The notes: generated from the letters alone by a model not told the origin. A stretch of DNA of 64,000 bases from Gordionus sp. m RMFG-2023 (GCF_954871325.1 NC_088776.1:60846954-60910953), one strand, 5' to 3'; counted from the first letter of the stretch, positions 1 to 13,084 are shown. Made by a program: numbers and translations.

Positions 1-1079
1 GTTTCTAACAGTTAGGCATAACTCACATTGTACCCTTTATCATATTTAGCATTAGTAAAAATTATTATGAGGAGAGATCTAAGCCTTTCTATATTTTGCA
101 GTGTAAAGATAAAAATATTATTTCTTATTATTTGATCTCCGTAATTAAAAATAATATTTATGTTCAACATACCATGATTTGTTTTTGATGATTAATTATG
201 TTAGATAAGGCACTGGTAGTTAGAGTACTCAACATTTCTTCACTTTTCATGAAAAGTCATCTTGAACTAGTTCCGCTGTTTTTATATAATATAGTATCTC
301 TATAAATTAAATACATATATTTTTTTTTATAAAATTATAATAATAGAATTTAACTTAAGATTTTGAAACTAATAAGAAAGGGTAATTATTTTAAAATGCG
401 ACGGATTTAACTAAAAATATGACCCATTAAATGGATTAGACATATAAGAATAAATAATGTTATTATACCGAGAGACGATGACATATAGTTGATAGAAGGT
501 GTTTCATTTGAATAAGATTTATAAATGTGTAGCCAGCGTCTAAATAATCGTAGAGGGTATAATCAGTTTATTTCTAATTTTTTAAGTATAAGCTATAAGT
601 TGGATAAGAGGATTAGCTATAGTAAAACAAAAAATTAGAAATGCTAAAATTTTTATGCAGACTTATCTGTAAGGCATAGGCGAGCGATTAGCGTTTAAGC
701 CATTATTATTATTTTTTTAATAATAAATTAAAATTAATAAATAGATCAGTAGTTATTCGCTTACTAAGTAAGATATTTTATATGTAATAATTAAAAAAAA
801 AATTTTGTAAACGGTGCATAGAGGATCCTGGTCTCGAATGCTGTACCGGTGATTTGTGTAATTCCTCCCGTTCAAACCTAAAAATTGATATAAAATACTT
901 GACATATTTAATATTAATTATAAAGCAGACTTTATGAATTGATAATGGTAATTAATAATTTATTTATATACACATAATAATATAATACTTAAAGACTTTG
1001 TAAAAAATATTTAATTGGAAGAATAATAAAAATGTATAAAAAATATTTAAACAAATTCATTAATTTTTATGGAATGTAT
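1..1079. other. AT-rich non-coding DNA
   Basis: No open frame, tRNA or repeat boundary that I can support is visible on either strand. The sequence is dominated by A/T runs. Confidence 0.5.
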
Positions 1080-1295
1080 TAGTGTTGTTAAATGGCCCGA
1101 TTTGAGTCCCATTTTTAAAAACGGTTAACTCAATATTTTAGCTAGGAGAATATTGCCCTAACCTCGAGATTTGGCTAATAGATGTCCAAACCTTTGTGTC
1201 ATCTACGAGCAAAATTTTAAGACTCGCGTTAATATTTTTTCTGAATTGGTTTAGCCTTTTTTTAAAATCGTCTCAAAAGGAGCCAATTAACACTA
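1080..1295. mobile_element. hAT-type MITE, complete degenerate copy
   Basis: A 216-bp fold-back unit starts TAGTGTTGTTAAATGG and ends AATTAACACTA. The arms carry a degenerate form of the GGCTCGTTTTGAGCC-like inner repeat. It is flanked by an identical 8-bp duplication, GAATGTAT, at 1072-1079 and 1296-1303. An 8-bp target duplication and TAGTG termini are typical of hAT transposons. It has no coding capacity, so it would depend on a transposase elsewhere. It belongs to the same family as the unit at 14889-15111. Confidence 0.8.
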
Positions 1296-1849
1296 GAATG
1301 TATATGATAAGTAATGGTTGATATAGATAATAATTATTGTAAAATGTTTCAATATAGTTATTGATATACAGTAAGTCGATTGAAAAATGTGTAATATTTA
1401 AATTAAAAATCAAATATTAGAATAATCGAATAGTTACGAATATAAATAATAAATTATTCCGTTAGATACAGTTAAACAGTTATTCGATTCAAATATTCGA
1501 ATAATTGGTTTATACAAATAAAAATGTACAGTTATATACAAATTAAAATAATTTTAAAAATTAAATTACTTTTTTTTATTATTTTGTCGTTGTTTAATTT
1601 TCATAATATCCTTTTGATGTTTTTTTTTATAGAAATATATTCCTCTTTTATTCTGTATAAACATTATATATTGTAGGTATATGCAAATGGTAAATTTTTC
1701 GATTAATTTAAATGAATCGGATACTGTTAATTCACTATTTGACTTATGGGATTATGAGTAGAAATAAACGTTAAACGTATCTTCTATTTTAATAATTATT
1801 TCGATACTTTTTATTTATTTTAAAAAAATGATAAAACATTAAAAAATAA

Positions 1850-2999
1850 AACAAGTATATAAAAATTTATAAAATTACTATATAAAAATATATATTATAT
1901 TATAAGCATCGAAGGCTCTAAAAAGAGCTTAATTTAATAATGAATATGTACAAAAAAAACAAGTATAATTGTGTTTAAAAATTTCTAGAGGAAATTTTTG
2001 TTTAATAATTAAGGATTCGCGAATTTCGTTTATTATGTTAAAAAATTTTCGTGATAAAGTTTTTAAATAATATGTAGACTGTAAAAAATTGCAGTGTGAA
2101 ATTACTATTGGCTGAAATATAAAGTTATTTAATTTTGAATACTTAATAATTTTTTTATTTTCCCCACAAGTATGAGGGTTTGAATTAATTGATGAAGGGA
2201 AGGAGGAGACGGAGGTTGCGTCTCAAATAAGGGATTTCTCATTAACTAGGGGTTGCATGTTAAACGTCGGGTCTGAGGCCATCCTGTAATAAGATGTTGG
2301 TAGTTCAAAGATGTTGGGTATTTTATTAAAAGCGTTATAGATTATTTTATTTTGCTTTATGTCGGAGATGGAGACCTTGACTGCGGGTGCAGTTTAACAT
2401 GTCTGACATTAGGTTGAACGGATAAGTTGCAAAGCTGGCAAGTGTTTTACTGTGTAAGCGATCATCATCTAAATCCTATAGTAACTCTCAGTTTGTCATT
2501 GGTTAAGAGATCATCTAAGGTTTGGCTTGGATGAAGCTTCGAGCCATTCTTGCCCGCCATATTTATCGTTGAATTGTAATAGTTGTATATCGCTAATATG
2601 GGTAGTTAAGACTATTTTGAAATTTCTTTATTAGAGGTTCGATGATAGATTTATTACGGTTGGAAATGTAGTAGATTCCATCTTTCAATTGCTGCTGTTA
2701 GAAGATCATTACTGGAAGTTATGAATGATGAGATCGCAGAAGTGAGCGATAGGCGATTTAAGGTAAATAAAGATAGGGAAAGTATTTATAAGGTGATCAA
2801 TACCACCTAGTTTAGCGGGTAATTGACTAGGTACCAATTAAGTCTGATAATAAAAATTTGAGGATCCTTTCTATAAAGGTCTTTAAGCAGATATTGTGAT
2901 GAATGAAAAATTTTGAAGAGGTGAATGAGGAGGATGAATGGAAGAGATGCGTTTTTAGGTAGATATAAAACTTTTTTTATAAATAAAAATGGTACGATG
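1850..2999 (-). mobile_element. 5'-truncated LINE, REL-endonuclease type (copy A)
   Basis: This is a degraded relative of the 3' part of the LINE at 58943-62636, in the same (-) orientation. Shared blocks include the 3'UTR hairpin GGCTCTAAAAAGAGCT at 1914-1929, the zinc-finger/endonuclease region and the downstream RT thumb region (compare 2660-2999 with 59810-60140). The reading frame is heavily broken. Copy A lacks the RT palm and everything 5' of it, as expected from 5' truncation during reverse transcription. It is much older than the 58.9-kb copy. Confidence 0.75.
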
Positions 3000-3019
3000 T
3001 GGAATTTTGTCAGATAAAG

Positions 3020-3105
3020 AAAAAATCTTTGCTGGGATTCGAACCTATAACCATCAGGTAAGTACAGTGTGACAAGGCTTTTATACATTATTATAGATAT
3101 AATAT
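3020..3105 (-). repeat. tRNA-like sequence, possible SINE head
   Basis: On the - strand there is a good RNA polymerase III B box, GGTTCGAATCC, followed by CAGC, as in a tRNA T arm. The upstream A box is weak. A similar piece lies at 38325-38400. A complete cloverleaf is not evident, so a tRNA-derived SINE fragment is more likely than a working tRNA gene. Confidence 0.35.
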
Positions 3106-3539
3106 GGTCATGATGATTCAATATAAATTTATTCACCTGTAGAACTGCCATATATGATTATTTTAGTAACTCCACTCGAAAACTAAGAAAAATAAATCTC
3201 ATTTATATCTTAAATTATAACATACATTATAATTATAAATTAAAGCTCTGTTTATTATTTTCTTTTACATTAATCTCATTTTCTAACCATTTAAATGTTT
3301 GTTAAAATTGGGATGCCTTTAATTGGAGTCTGTTGACCTCGCATTTTTCTCTTTCATACTATTTAAAATTCACATATATAATTATTATATTTATATATCG
3401 TTATCCCTCTTCATAACTTTTGTAGGTTTTATAGGATATTTACTATAACTTAAATTTCTCAATTATAATAGCGACAATTATATCTTGAACATATTTTTTT
3501 ATTTGTCATAATTATCCTCAACAATCAGCATGCTTTATC

Positions 3540-4075
3540 TAAGCTGTCCCTGAACCTCAACCTCAAACTATTAACTTAATCGGAACTAGGAATATCTCAA
3601 AAAAAATAAAAAATCAGGGAATCTTATTGACTAGGGACACTAAAAGTATAAATATAATTATACCCAAAATAATTCTTATAATTAAAAGTTTAAACATTTC
3701 AGATTCTAAGGATATGATAAAAATGGTAACTACGACAGAAATGCTAATAAATATTAAGGTAAATAAAATATTTAACCAATCCAAATTTATAGTCGTGTTA
3801 GACCATAAATTTATATTTGATAGGGAACCATAGTTTAATGACAAGGATACTACATAAATAGGAAATTTTACTAAAAAGGCTAAAATGATAAGGAGTATTG
3901 TTCCTGAACCTCAACCTCTTAGGTTATCAGGTACCCCTTCCGATCATGATAATAGTATGAGTTTGAGGTTCAGGGACAATAAAAGTAAAAGCAGTGTCGT
4001 TCTTGCTACTCTCGATAGGGTCTTTATAATTTTTTTTATCAATTTCAGTTTAAGGGAAATCCATAATTTATTTAT
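3540..4075 (-). pseudogene. NUMT-like block: mitochondrial ND4 pieces
   Basis: On the - strand, 3614-3844 is a strongly hydrophobic frame. If TGA is read as Trp and ATA as Met it continues into FFEMFLVPIKLMVWGWG, which resembles the conserved FFE-SLIP--GWG segment of NADH dehydrogenase subunit 4. A second segment (about 3850-4010) reads ILAFLVKFPIYVV, resembling the ND4 LAFLVKMP motif. The two pieces are in the wrong order for ND4, so the block is rearranged. A motif GGTTGAGGTTCAGGGACA recurs three times (3545-3563, 3899-3918, and inverted at 3962-3983). What I see is membrane-like sequence that reads better in an invertebrate mitochondrial code; that it came from mtDNA is inference. Confidence 0.5.
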
Positions 4076-4099
4076 ATTATGTATGTGTAGTGATTAATT

Positions 4100-7000
4100 T
4101 AAAAGAAAATCTTCTATTTTAAAATCAGACCTCTAAATATTTATCGAAAATGTATATATTGAAATATAAATTGCCTAAAGTTAGCTAGGGAAATGATGGA
4201 AGAATAAAATTCTTTTAAATCATACAATGAGATATTTATTTGCTTTTGATTTCTAGTAGGATGATTAAGATTTCATCATATTTAAAAAATGCATAATATT
4301 TTTTTGCAAAAATATTATTATAAAAATATATTATAACATAATTTATAGAAGCGTTTTAAAGATACAATCTTTTTTATAAATATTATTAATTAATTGAATT
4401 TATTTTCAATTTTGCAACATAAAATGTGATTGATATTTTATATGTTAAATTTAATGATTTTTAACCATTAAAAAATAGAAGTCACAATAAAAAAAAGTAT
4501 TAATCTATATATCAAGATTTAAATCATTCCCCAACTATTACGAGACAATTGACATTTTGTCATATTTATTCATTTACAGATTTTCTAGAAACATATTCAA
4601 CCGAAATTCTTGCTATAGTTGTCTCTAAATATTTAATCTCAACAATATGATTTTTAACATATTTAATAAAAAAATGCTTCTAAATTATGTTTTTGAGTTT
4701 TTTTAAAAAATACATTAAACTGTGCATAAAACTAAATTACAATTTTGATAATTTTTTTTAAAAAATATGAAGTATATAATTAAATTTTAAAAAAAAACAA
4801 TCATTTTATAAAAAATGCAATTGATTTTGTGAATATAGGCTTAATTGGTTGCTTTAAGTAGAGAGATCTATTGGTCATCTATTAATTTTCTACAAAATAA
4901 TATTTAATTTTCAGAACATTTTACCAACAACCAACATTATTTGTGACAAATGGGATAACCATAGCATTAGCAATATATGTTTTTTTTCAATAGTTCAGCT
5001 GAACAAATCGCATAAGTATTCCTCCTGTATAAGTGCTGAAAAATCAAGGCATATATAATACCCGAACCAGGCTACTGAAAGATCGGCCTATAAAATCAAG
5101 TCTTCTGTTTTTTCGAGCATAAATTATTTGGTTCAAGGATATTTTGATATATACATTCATTGAGTATTGATTGATGTTTCTATTATTACTTGATAAGAAA
5201 TTGTAAACCTTGAATGTGATTAAAAAGAGGAGAAAATAATAAGGCTTATAAGCTAATTTAATGCATTTATTATTTTTTAGTTCATTATTCAGTATAGAGA
5301 TATGATTTGAAAATTGTCTTGTTTATAGAATATGCAATATTATTATAGGAATATTTGGTTCAGGTTTTAGATTGAAAATATCTTAGTTGATAATTTTTCA
5401 TTTTCTTAAAGAAGGTTTCTAAAGTTTGCACTTTTTAAAATTAATAATTTTTTTGGGAAAAAATTAACTGTAACTAGTAATAATTCGATTAAAGTGTGTT
5501 TAGATTTTTTAATAATAACACTTTTTATAAGGTAAACTTAATCTAAATAAAAAAATATGTATATTTAAGTATGCCTAATTTAAGATTATAATAAGAGATA
5601 TTAAATATATATACAAATATTATTCTTTGTTAAGATTTAGATTTGGAGAATGGTTTTTAACTTATATATTTTTAACCATCCTGTTTTATATTATTATTTT
5701 CTTTTTTCTGATTCATTATAAAATTTTGGGAATTGTTTTATTTAATTTTTATTTTTTGAATCATAATTAAAATTGCACTAACATTTGGGGCTATATAATC
5801 AAAAATTTGTTCATATTTTTTATTGAAAATAAAGGTATATCATGGTATTCGATTATCAGACATATTTTGCTCTATTTTAAGGTATTTGAGCAATAAATAT
5901 TTTTTATATCAGGTGACATAAAATAAAGATCGTATTTTGCAATCTTTAGGCTTATCCTGCTATTTTAAAAAAAATTTAATTTATAAATTTATAATTATAT
6001 AATTAAAAATAAAATTCTATAATCGAGTCTCCAAAAAGGAACCATAATTGTGTCTAAAAATTTATATTTTAATTTTTTGTCGAATAAAAAGGAATTCTTT
6101 TGTGAAAAGTCGTATTATATTAGCAAGATTTTTTAAAAACAAAAATATTTAACTTAATAGTTTTAATATTTTTTTTTTCTAAATTTCTTTTTTTAGAAAA
6201 TTATTATGAAAATTAGTTTAATTTAAAATAAAATAACTCGAGACATATAATGTTTTTTCCAAGTTAGCTATAACAAGTTTTCATAATCGATAATAATGCA
6301 ATACACAAGCATACTTTGATCCTTATTCAAATACAACATACAACTATGGATTTATCAATGATAAATATATAATTAACAAAATATATTTTAGCTTAGTAGT
6401 CCTTTCTCTTAAATAACATCTAGCAATCTCTTCCACTGATCTAACTCTAAGATTTTTTTGTCTTGAGAAATATAAGGCCTTATTTCACGATTTTTTTTTC
6501 AAGTTTGTTTAATATTGCAAAATGATTTTAGTTTATTTTTATAAATAAATATTCAATTTGTTCTAGATTATACAGTAGATTTAAATCAGGGTCTTCAATT
6601 TGTTAAGCTGCTTAATTAATATTTTACTTTTACCAAAGGGAATTTAGTATGTCCATTCCAATTTTTCTCCTCGGGACATAATTTTATTAGTATAAGTCGT
6701 CTTGTGTTAAAAATTTTAATTTACAAAATTATCGTTTAAAACAGATTGTTTGATAACCTAAATAGTTTATGATATATATATATAATTATGGATAAATCAA
6801 AAGCGGAATCTCAGCCTATTTTTGGAAAAAAACGAGTTTTAAATTACTTTATGTAAAATTTTAGAATATTTAAATATTTATCAAGATATTATAGGAATTA
6901 TTATTAAATATTATTGTAAATATTTTTTTCATTTTATATTTATAAATATATAGTCTTAAGTTTAACATACCAATCACTTTAATAAATTGGTAATTTTAGC

Positions 7001-7690
7001 CAAAAAAAACAAAAATAAAAGAAAAAACACGTTTATCAGGGGCAAGACCAGGCCTAATTTTTGAAAATCTTTAACCCTTCAAAATAAAAAATAATTAAAA
7101 TATAATTCATGAGTGAGGTAACACTTCAAAGATTCCCTCTAAAAAAAATCCTTATACACTTATAATAATATAATTGTATGCTTTGATTCACTGGATGACT
7201 GTCTTTGATATAAAATGCTCTATTTTTAGCTAAATATTATTAGAAATTTTTAAATTTATAGTAATATATATATATATATAACGATATATAATTTAATAAA
7301 TAGCGAGCTACAATTAAATTGTAGAATCTAACAAATTTTAAAAAATTAAGTAACATTATACCTTTTTAAACCACCAACAATTATTAAAAATAGAAAGGAA
7401 ACAATAATTTTGAATATAAAATGAATTTATTTGGTGTAATCTATGACCATTTAATGATATATTAGGCCGACATGATAAAAAGCATAGATAGTTTTAGGCT
7501 CAGATAAAATTTAAGTTTCCCTAATTTATTTCTGAAACAATTTCGTATTAATTTATTGTTTAAAACCGTAAGACTTTGAAATAATTGCTATTCTTGTAAC
7601 TTCTTGAGCCCTAAATTTTTAATATATAGAATATCATTTAGATGAGGTTTATTAGTTATTAGATTATTATTATCTAAATATCATTTGACA
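4100..7690. other. AT-rich non-coding DNA
   Basis: A long stretch with no supportable gene. Short microsatellite-like TA runs occur (for example 7265-7280). A dispersed repeat related to one inside an LTR at 53 kb lies at about 5975-6075 and is listed separately. Confidence 0.5.
5975..6075 (-). repeat. dispersed AT-rich repeat, also inside the 53-kb LTR
   Basis: The reverse complement contains ACACAATTATGGTTCC, then a segment ending in TATAGAATTTTATTTTTAATT. The same blocks occur in the same order at about 53200-53290. Two independent locations make this a mobile or dispersed repeat; its true ends are unclear. Confidence 0.6.
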
Positions 7691-7691
7691 G

Positions 7692-8196
7692 AGCAGTTGA
7701 ATCTTTTACATGAAAAATTTGAAGATTTTCTGATTACCATATAAATAATCATCCTAGTTACATAAATATTTCCCATATACCTATAATAGTTACTATAAAA
7801 AATTAGATGGTATATCGTAATGAACAAATTTGAATTGTATAAATTATCTTTAATAGATAAATTATACCATTAATGTTTTAAAAGCGTAACAAAAAAGTTA
7901 TTGCAAATTCAATCTTTTTAAATTCTAATTAATTCAAGAAGCTTTAAGCAGTTGAATCTTTTACATAAAATATTTAAAGATTTTCTGATTACCATATAAA
8001 TAATCATCCTAGTTACATAACATATTTCCCATATACCTATAATAGTTACTATAAAAAATTAGATGATATATCGTAATGAACAAATTTGAATTGTATAAAT
8101 TATCTTTAATAGATAAATTATACAATTAATGTTTTAAAAGCGAAAAAAGTTATTGCAAATTCAATCTTTTTAAATTCTAATTAATTCAAGAAGCTT
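7692..8196. repeat. tandem duplication, ~255-bp unit x2
   Basis: Copies 7692-7946 and 7947-8196 both start AGCAGTTGAATC and end with TTCAAGAAGCTT. They differ by only a few substitutions and small indels, so the duplication is recent. No coding potential is seen in the unit. Confidence 0.9.
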
Positions 8197-8469
8197 GCTT
8201 ATAAAAAAATTAAATCAAATTAAATAAATTGTTTATCTGGGATAATTAGAGATTTCGAGTCAGATTTTTTAAAACAAATGCAGGAAAAATTAACCCCGAT
8301 ACAATTACTTGTATATACATTCACATATGAACTATAAAGTACGAATATAATATATAAAAAAATGGTAAATTTCATTCAGTTTAAAATATAAATAAAATAA
8401 TAAATCCATAAGATTGTCTTTTTATGATAAAATATATCAAGTTAAACATAGTCATAGTAAGTATATGGA

Positions 8470-8695
8470 TGAAGCCACTATTTCTAGTGATAAAAAGTCA
8501 CTAGACTACTGGAAATGAAATCAAAAAAGATATCAAATATTATCAAAATATTTTCAGAGATTATCTTGCAATTCCAGCTACCTCTGAAAGAGCTTTTCAG
8601 AAGGACGGTATGTTACAATTGACCAATTTTATTTACTGGATGAAATAAAAGAATGTCCTTGCCTAAAATGCTGAATGCGCATGTATAATCCTTCT
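8470..8695 (+). pseudogene. hAT transposase C-terminal remnant
   Basis: A + strand frame at about 8550-8680 reads DYLAIPATSERAFSEG, the signature of the hAT C-terminal dimerisation domain (DYL-IPATS--ERVFS in the family). It continues into DEIKECPCLKC, matching the usual ...ALMCLKSW end. The preceding piece, SLDYWK, is in another frame, so at least one frameshift lies between. Only about 60 codons remain of a family protein usually 550-700 residues long. Confidence 0.8.
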
Positions 8696-8952
8696 TAAAG
8701 ACATATATAATTATTTTACCTCATATTAAATTTCTATCAATCTTTTCCATAGCATTTAAAAATTGTCTTGCCATTTAGCCAAATTACTTAGGCATTTAGA
8801 GTTAAAATAAGTCTAGGCTATTAAAACCAAACCAGAATAGATATTTAAAGTAAAATCGGCCTATATTTTTATAGTCATTTTAAAAGCATCTATATCAATA
8901 TATAATTTTCTGAAAATAGCCCACTATACCTGATGATTGAATAAATTAAATT

Positions 8953-8998
8953 ATTTTTCTTAGAAATATTATCTTAAGATAATATTTTTAAGAAAAAT
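8953..8998. repeat. imperfect palindrome
   Basis: A perfect 20-bp palindrome, ATATTATCTTAAGATAATAT (8966-8985), sits inside a longer imperfect inverted repeat with TTTTTCTTA / TAAGAAAAA arms. It could form a stable hairpin. No gene adjoins it. Confidence 0.7.
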
Positions 8999-9189
8999 AT
9001 TCTGATGTATAAATTATATAAATTCTTTCATTTAAAATTTCCGGTTATTGATTAATTTTTTTCAAAAATTTTCAGTTCTAAAGTAGTTCAAAATATTTTC
9101 TGAACCCTTGTTCCTAAAAATATTTAAGAATATGAACGCATTTTATCTTATTTTGCAAAATAAAATATTTTGGAAATGATGATTAAAAA

Positions 9190-10040
9190 TTATGACGTTT
9201 AAAACAATTACAATAGAAATGGAAATTTTAATATCAATAACAGACAATAATGACGGTCACCACAACTATTATAGCAACGGAAATTTTAACAATAACAACA
9301 GTCACTAATGACAATCAAAACAATTATTATAGAAATGGATATTTTAACAATAATAACAAACGGTCAAAACAATTATCACAACAGATCGAACCCAAGATTG
9401 AACAACAGAGGCAACAATCTACATAATAACATCTATAATACGCTTAGTAATCAAAAAAACACAAATATAGATAAAACATGAATCAACAGTACTACAACAA
9501 ATTCAATGATAAAAATAACAAGAATCACACAAGGGAGACCAGGGATAAAATGAACCTGGGTTATAGCAAGATGTGGCTTTATTTTCTAGAGTATTAAACT
9601 CTAAGGGATAATTTTTTTACCAAATCTATATAATTATAGATTGCATATGCATCTAAAAATTTTATTTCTATCGGAGAGCTAGAAAATTTTTTGTAATACA
9701 TTATAAGATTCGTCAGCAAAAGGAACTTTTTAAAATTTTACTATTTTTCAAAAGTATAGATTAATTACATTTTTACCACCCAAAATATATCTTATAAAAT
9801 ACTATCTTATAGAATATCAACTTACCCGAACAAAATTGATATTATAAATACTTCAAAAAGATCTGGGGCTATTTTTATGAGGTTATAACATGGGAAAAAA
9901 ACCATGGAGAGAGCAAATTAAATAAAAAAATAAACAATTGTTTAGTGTGCCAAAAAAATTATTACAAACATCATAACAAATAAGACTGGTTTTAATGCCG
10001 TAAATGTAGTTATTGTTCACATGGAAGATGTTGCGATTTT
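9190..10040 (+). mobile_element. decayed Ty3/gypsy fossil with Asn-rich Gag region
   Basis: 9190-9560 is an AAC/AAT-rich stretch resembling the Asn-rich Gag segment of the Ty3/gypsy element at 54345-54989. Near 9930-9960 the + strand shows CLVCQKNYY, like the second half of an integrase HHCC finger. The fossil is heavily broken (many breaks), with no recognisable LTRs, and is old. Confidence 0.5.
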
Positions 10041-10334
10041 AATCTTTTTTTATTTGCAAAGATTGTGAATTTTCCCATTTTTTTTGTTTATAAATAATTT
10101 TATGTATTATTTTTATGCTTTAAATCATTAAATATGTACTAAAAAAATATATAACTATGTGGAGAATTAAGCAGAATTTGACCAAAGGTTCGTTCGTCCC
10201 CAGGTAGGGTTCACTCGTTCCCAAAAAAAAATTCCTGAAAAAATAATATTTTGAAAAAAGTATTAAATATATATTTTTGAAATTGAAACCTACCAAGGTT
10301 TGCCTTTTTGGGTTCGCCATAACCCCGGTCTCCC

Positions 10335-11130
10335 TTATATTCTAAATTAGGATAATCCTAACGATTGGGATAAATACGGTGATGGTGAGGCAAGCATATT
10401 TGTATTTTTTAGGATTTCGGCCATTTCGATGGCGAACTTAACAACAAAATCGACACACCCCAAGCAAGTGGGCTATTGGTCCAGGGAATGGAGATATGTC
10501 ATCGGGGCGTATGGCGTTTTCGTTAGCGAGGCCTACTGGTTCGAATGTGGATGCAATATTAACTTTTTTAAGAGCAGCTAGGAGAATGTTGTTAATAGAT
10601 TTATGACGCGGTTATCGTCTTTGGGGGAACTTGCAGTGCAAGGGATGGTAAGCTTTTAATTCTATGGGATGGCCGCAGTCAATGCAAATAGAGAGAACCA
10701 CAGCATTACAGCCAAGGCGGAGGGCTATGGAAATGCGTAGCTGTTCACCAGTCAAGAGGAGTCCAAGATTGGAACTGGAAATGGCTCGATTCGTAACATG
10801 AGCTTGCATATAATACTAAATTACAGGAATTGTCCTCAAAGGACCTGTTCAAATAAGGTATTCAACGGAATTGGCGATTAGAGGAGCATCCCAGTCTTTT
10901 TTAATGGAAGGGGGACGACAAAGTGGGGTGAGCAGATGCTCTTCCAAAAAATGAAGGCGTGCGAGAAGTCAGTATCTAAAGGAGTGTATCCTTTATCTGC
11001 AACAAGACGAGATGAGATAAAGAGTGAAAAATTTGTATCGGAGATCGGTTACCAATACCACCAGACTTACTGGGAAGGATGGCCTGTAGCCAAGATGAAT
11101 TTAAAAATTTAAGGTTTAATATGTTTTCAA
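10335..11130 (-). mobile_element. LINE fragment, REL-endonuclease type (copy B)
   Basis: Read on the - strand in order: the RT thumb region with an LPSKSGGIGNRSP block (about 11030-11090), a CCHC-type finger CIDCGHPIELKAYHPLHC (about 10625-10690), then FEPVGLANENAIRPDDIS (about 10470-10530). The last corresponds to the EP-GL---DGKRPDG catalytic block of R2-like restriction-like endonucleases, with RPDD in place of RPDG. Several frameshifts and stops separate the blocks. The RT palm is absent. Confidence 0.7.
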
Positions 11131-11149
11131 GACGAACCTTAATCATTTT

Positions 11150-12290
11150 ATATTATAATTTTTCTTATATATATATAAAAGATACAAGTTTATTTACAAA
11201 CAGCAAAGTAGCACAAGCTTCTTTTTACAAAAAATGAAAGTGTAAAACTACCCGTACTTTATCCAACATAATTGTTCATCATAAACAAATCATGATATGT
11301 TGATCATAATTTTTAATTATGGAGAACGGATATTGATATGGTGGGTATTTATCATTTTAGCTATATATTTTATATTAATCTCCAAAATATAGTAAGGCGC
11401 AGATCTCTCCCCATTATAATTTGAACTATTACTAAATATGACAAGAGTAAGAGCCCTGAAGTCTGCCCAAATTTAGAACACCGGCTTGAAGCCGCAAATT
11501 TGTTTAATTGTTTTAATTACAACTAAACATAAATTTTTCTTAGTCCCGGCTGGGATGATTTTTTATTATTATCCTTAATATTGACGGGACCATAAAAAAA
11601 TACAAATTATTGGAAAAACATATGCAATAAACTCTTTCATTTTTTGATAAGTTTAATATACTAAAATTATATTTTCCCAACCCCCTCCTCCCTACCAATC
11701 TTAATCCTTCTGTTACATTGTTTACACAATTAAAAATATTTAAACTAATTCTTCGATATTCCGAAATCTTTTATTCTTACATTCCACAGCTTTTTAATTT
11801 TTTTTTCCAATTATTTTTCTTCCATTTTTTCGGGGGTTTTTTTTTAATAATTTTTTTTATTAGAGTTTTATTTTAATAAATTTTTTTTTAATATTACATT
11901 TATATTACAAAAAATATTTTTAATCAAAACATTAACAACTACTAAGTACGTTTACCCTTTACAAAAATGAAAAACATTAACTTCTCTTATGTTCATCTTT
12001 TTCAAAAATCAAAAACATTTACATATTTAGTGAAATTTAATTTATCAACAAACAATATTTTTATAATGTATAACCCGTAAATTATTTACTAATCAATTTC
12101 TTGGAAAATTAAAAGAATTATAAAAATAAATAAATAAATAAATATAAATAAAAATAAAAATTAAAAATAATTCCTAATATTATAAATACTTATAAGTATT
12201 AAAAATCTTTTTATTAATTATAAAATTTTTTAAAATTTGCAAATAAAATTCATTAAATTAAATTTTTTCAAATGAAAGAAAATCTTCCAA
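11150..12290. other. low-complexity AT-rich DNA
   Basis: Long T and A runs and TAAA/TAAATA repeats (12120-12170). No gene or element boundary is supportable. Confidence 0.5.
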
Positions 12291-12299
12291 TTATATTTA

Positions 12300-13060
12300 T
12301 ATTATCCTTGCATCTTTTAGTCCATAATTGTAAGTAAGCCTATTCAAAAACGAATTTGAATCGAATAGTGCATTATTCAAACGATTATTTACTATTTGAA
12401 TTCGTTTTAATAATAAAATCTACTATTTGTATTCGATTTGAATTATTCGAATATTTCGAATAATTCGAATTAATAATAAAATAAATCATACTCAAATATA
12501 TTGACAATTTTTTTTATTACAAATTTGATTTAAAACAGAAAAAATTATAATAATATGTAATCAATAATCTGATAATAAATAATATATAATTAAGTTACAA
12601 ACAAAATTAAAATGTATATTATTAATTTAATTTATAATTTAAACCAATTTTTAAGGCAAAGAGTTTTTCTTTTATTTTCTTACTTATATGACATGCGGTT
12701 TTTTGACAATAAATTAGTTCCAACTGAGAAAAGCCTTTCACAAGCAGTTGATGTTCCTTGTATAGATATATAATCCCTTGTTATTTTCGAGAGCATGGGG
12801 ATCCGATATGCATTTGCCTTCCACCACACACGAATCATTCTAATAATGTTTCTTAGTTTTAGAATTGAAGGGTCTAAAATTTTTAAAATTTCTTTGGATA
12901 TTAAATTAATTACTTGGGCAAAGCATCGGATGTGCCCTATAAATTATATAAAAATTTTTATTCTCTAAATTATAAATTTTAATTATTTTAACAAAGGCTT
13001 TAAATATATTTTCACCTGAATGTGTTTCATTTATTGGACTGACATCCAAAAAGAAAAATA
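12300..13060 (-). pseudogene. internally deleted hAT transposase remnant
   Basis: On the - strand a piece like CFAQVINLISKEIL (hAT RCFAHVLNL motif, about 12880-12930) is followed closely by RVWWKANAYRIPMLSKI and DYISIQGTSTACERLFSVG (about 12690-12830), the C-terminal dimerisation signature. The segment normally lying between them is largely missing. The DNA at 12340-12480 is full of ATTCGAAT/TTCGAATA words, as in subterminal regions of some hAT elements; similar words occur at 1430-1510. The frame is broken by shifts and stops. Confidence 0.75.
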
Positions 13061-13084
13061 TTGCATAAGTCTTGAGATATCACA

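Noticed and set aside
3020-3105. Functional tRNA gene on the - strand
   Set aside because: Only the T-arm/B box is convincing; acceptor stem and anticodon arm cannot be folded.
10120-10320. 66-codon ORF with GTSEPYLGTNEP repeats
   Set aside because: A short duplicated GGAACGA-type word explains the repeat; no other coding signal.
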